In this document: positions 63,531 through 64,000 of the stretch, in pieces
Layout: the number at the start of each line of letters is the position of its first letter
How positions within the stretch are numbered: the stretch's first letter is position 1
Source: Fagopyrum homotropicum
Lineage: Eukaryota > Streptophyta > Magnoliopsida > Caryophyllales > Polygonaceae
Length of the DNA stretch: 64,000 nucleotides
Reading direction: 5' to 3'
Assembly (NCBI GenBank): GCA_033239125.1
Contig: BSWB01000001.1
Span: 142,243,981 to 142,307,980, forward strand
Translations under genes and position numbers: made by a program
Notes under the pieces: generated by a model
Told to the model about the DNA's origin: nothing
The model's database searches: none
Seen by the model: only the letters and a program-made list of their open reading frames with translations

Positions 63531-64000
63531 AAATCAAAAGAAAAGACTCTCAGTCGAGTGCTACATATTACGACGATCTGAAATGCCAAAAATGCAAGAA
63601 GATTACAGAAATAAAGAAACCAAGATCACGACCTATAATGTACGGGAACCCAACTGATCAATCTCTCCATATCACTCGTTAGCGACCCTATCCAGCAAGG
63701 CATCTACAACGACGGATAAAACCATTGGCTAACAACCTACATATTAGAAGAACTGTAACAACACACACGTCATTGCAAAAATAAAACACTTATCATGCTT
63801 ACACATAAGTTCATTTATTATCTTGAACTAAGTGATACACTTTCTAATTCAACTTATGTTGTGACACGAAGATCTCCCGAACCTCGCCTTTGTCCCCATA
63901 TACCAACAGGAATGGATCTGATGCACCTCACCGTCTGCCTGTTTGGGCTAGGCGTAGAGAGCCTTCCAGTCTCATGTTAGCTGGGCAATGATGTCACCGC
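63531..64000 (+). repeat. second TGTAACACC-family LTR, right part
   Basis: Continues the LTR interrupted by Copia 2. It follows the solo LTR at about 50700-51180, sharing AATAAAGAAAC and a CATGCTTACACA...TTTATTATC-like block. It is truncated by the window end. Confidence 0.65.

Overview
The window is transposon-dense nuclear DNA from a flowering plant, probably a eudicot. The evidence is plant-type LTR retrotransposons of both superfamilies (Athila/Tat-like Gypsy primed by tRNA-Asp, and Copia primed by initiator tRNA-Met), a Helitron, hAT-like and other miniature elements, LINE remnants, two plant tRNA-Gln(UUG) genes and an intron-containing fragment of a NO VEIN-like gene. Only one long open reading frame looks fully intact: the 2022-residue Gag-Pol of Gypsy element B. 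The family of the plant cannot be settled from the sequence alone.

Layout. 1-4044: LINE remnant, decayed NO VEIN-like gene fragment, tRNA-Gln copy 1 (one base short). 4045-6941: AT-rich DNA with an (AT)n run and two sets of tandem duplications. 6942-16342: Copia element 1 (TSD ATGTT), long LTRs, decayed gag-pol and an extra ORF after pol. 17605-45560: a three-layer nest. Remnant C, a Gypsy element, is split inside its integrase by Gypsy element A (TSD ATCGG, minus strand), and A is split inside its 5' LTR by Gypsy element B (TSD AAGAT, minus strand). 46264-47296: truncated LTR related to B. 47959-49900: two non-autonomous DNA elements flanking an apparently intact tRNA-Gln. 50015-53873: a Helitron interrupted by a 2.9-kb solo LTR (TSD CTTCT). 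55930-56760: minus-strand LINE remnant. 57993-64000: a second copy of the solo-LTR family, interrupted by Copia element 2, which is rearranged.

Main observation. Element-specific palindromes recur in the LTRs, linkers and 3' regions of these retrotransposons, set out at a regular 20-21 bp spacing. The Gypsy elements A, B and the third LTR carry CCACGGCCGTGG (ten perfect copies seen). The two Copia elements carry CAAGGCCTTG (seven perfect copies and many near copies). With flanks, both fit one consensus, TTYCAMGGCCKTGRAA. The clusters lie upstream of the likely TATA boxes, in the transcribed 5' part of the LTR, between Gag/Pol domains, where they are translated as part of the polyprotein, and downstream of pol. 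The left LTR of remnant C carries a different 20-bp-period array built on CCGGAA that also creates heat-shock-element-like sites. I do not recognise this arrangement as a named system; a shared sequence-specific binding factor, host or transposon-encoded, is one reading.

How the parts relate. A and B share PBS, domain order, a ~1.23-kb noncoding 3' module bracketed by the same 11-mer, and similar LTR divergence (about 1.6-1.7% by eye), so B landed in A not long after A inserted. A has an extra Athila-type ORF that B lacks, but A has frame breaks while B is intact. Both Copia elements carry a related extra ORF after pol. No host gene in the window appears intact apart from the second tRNA.
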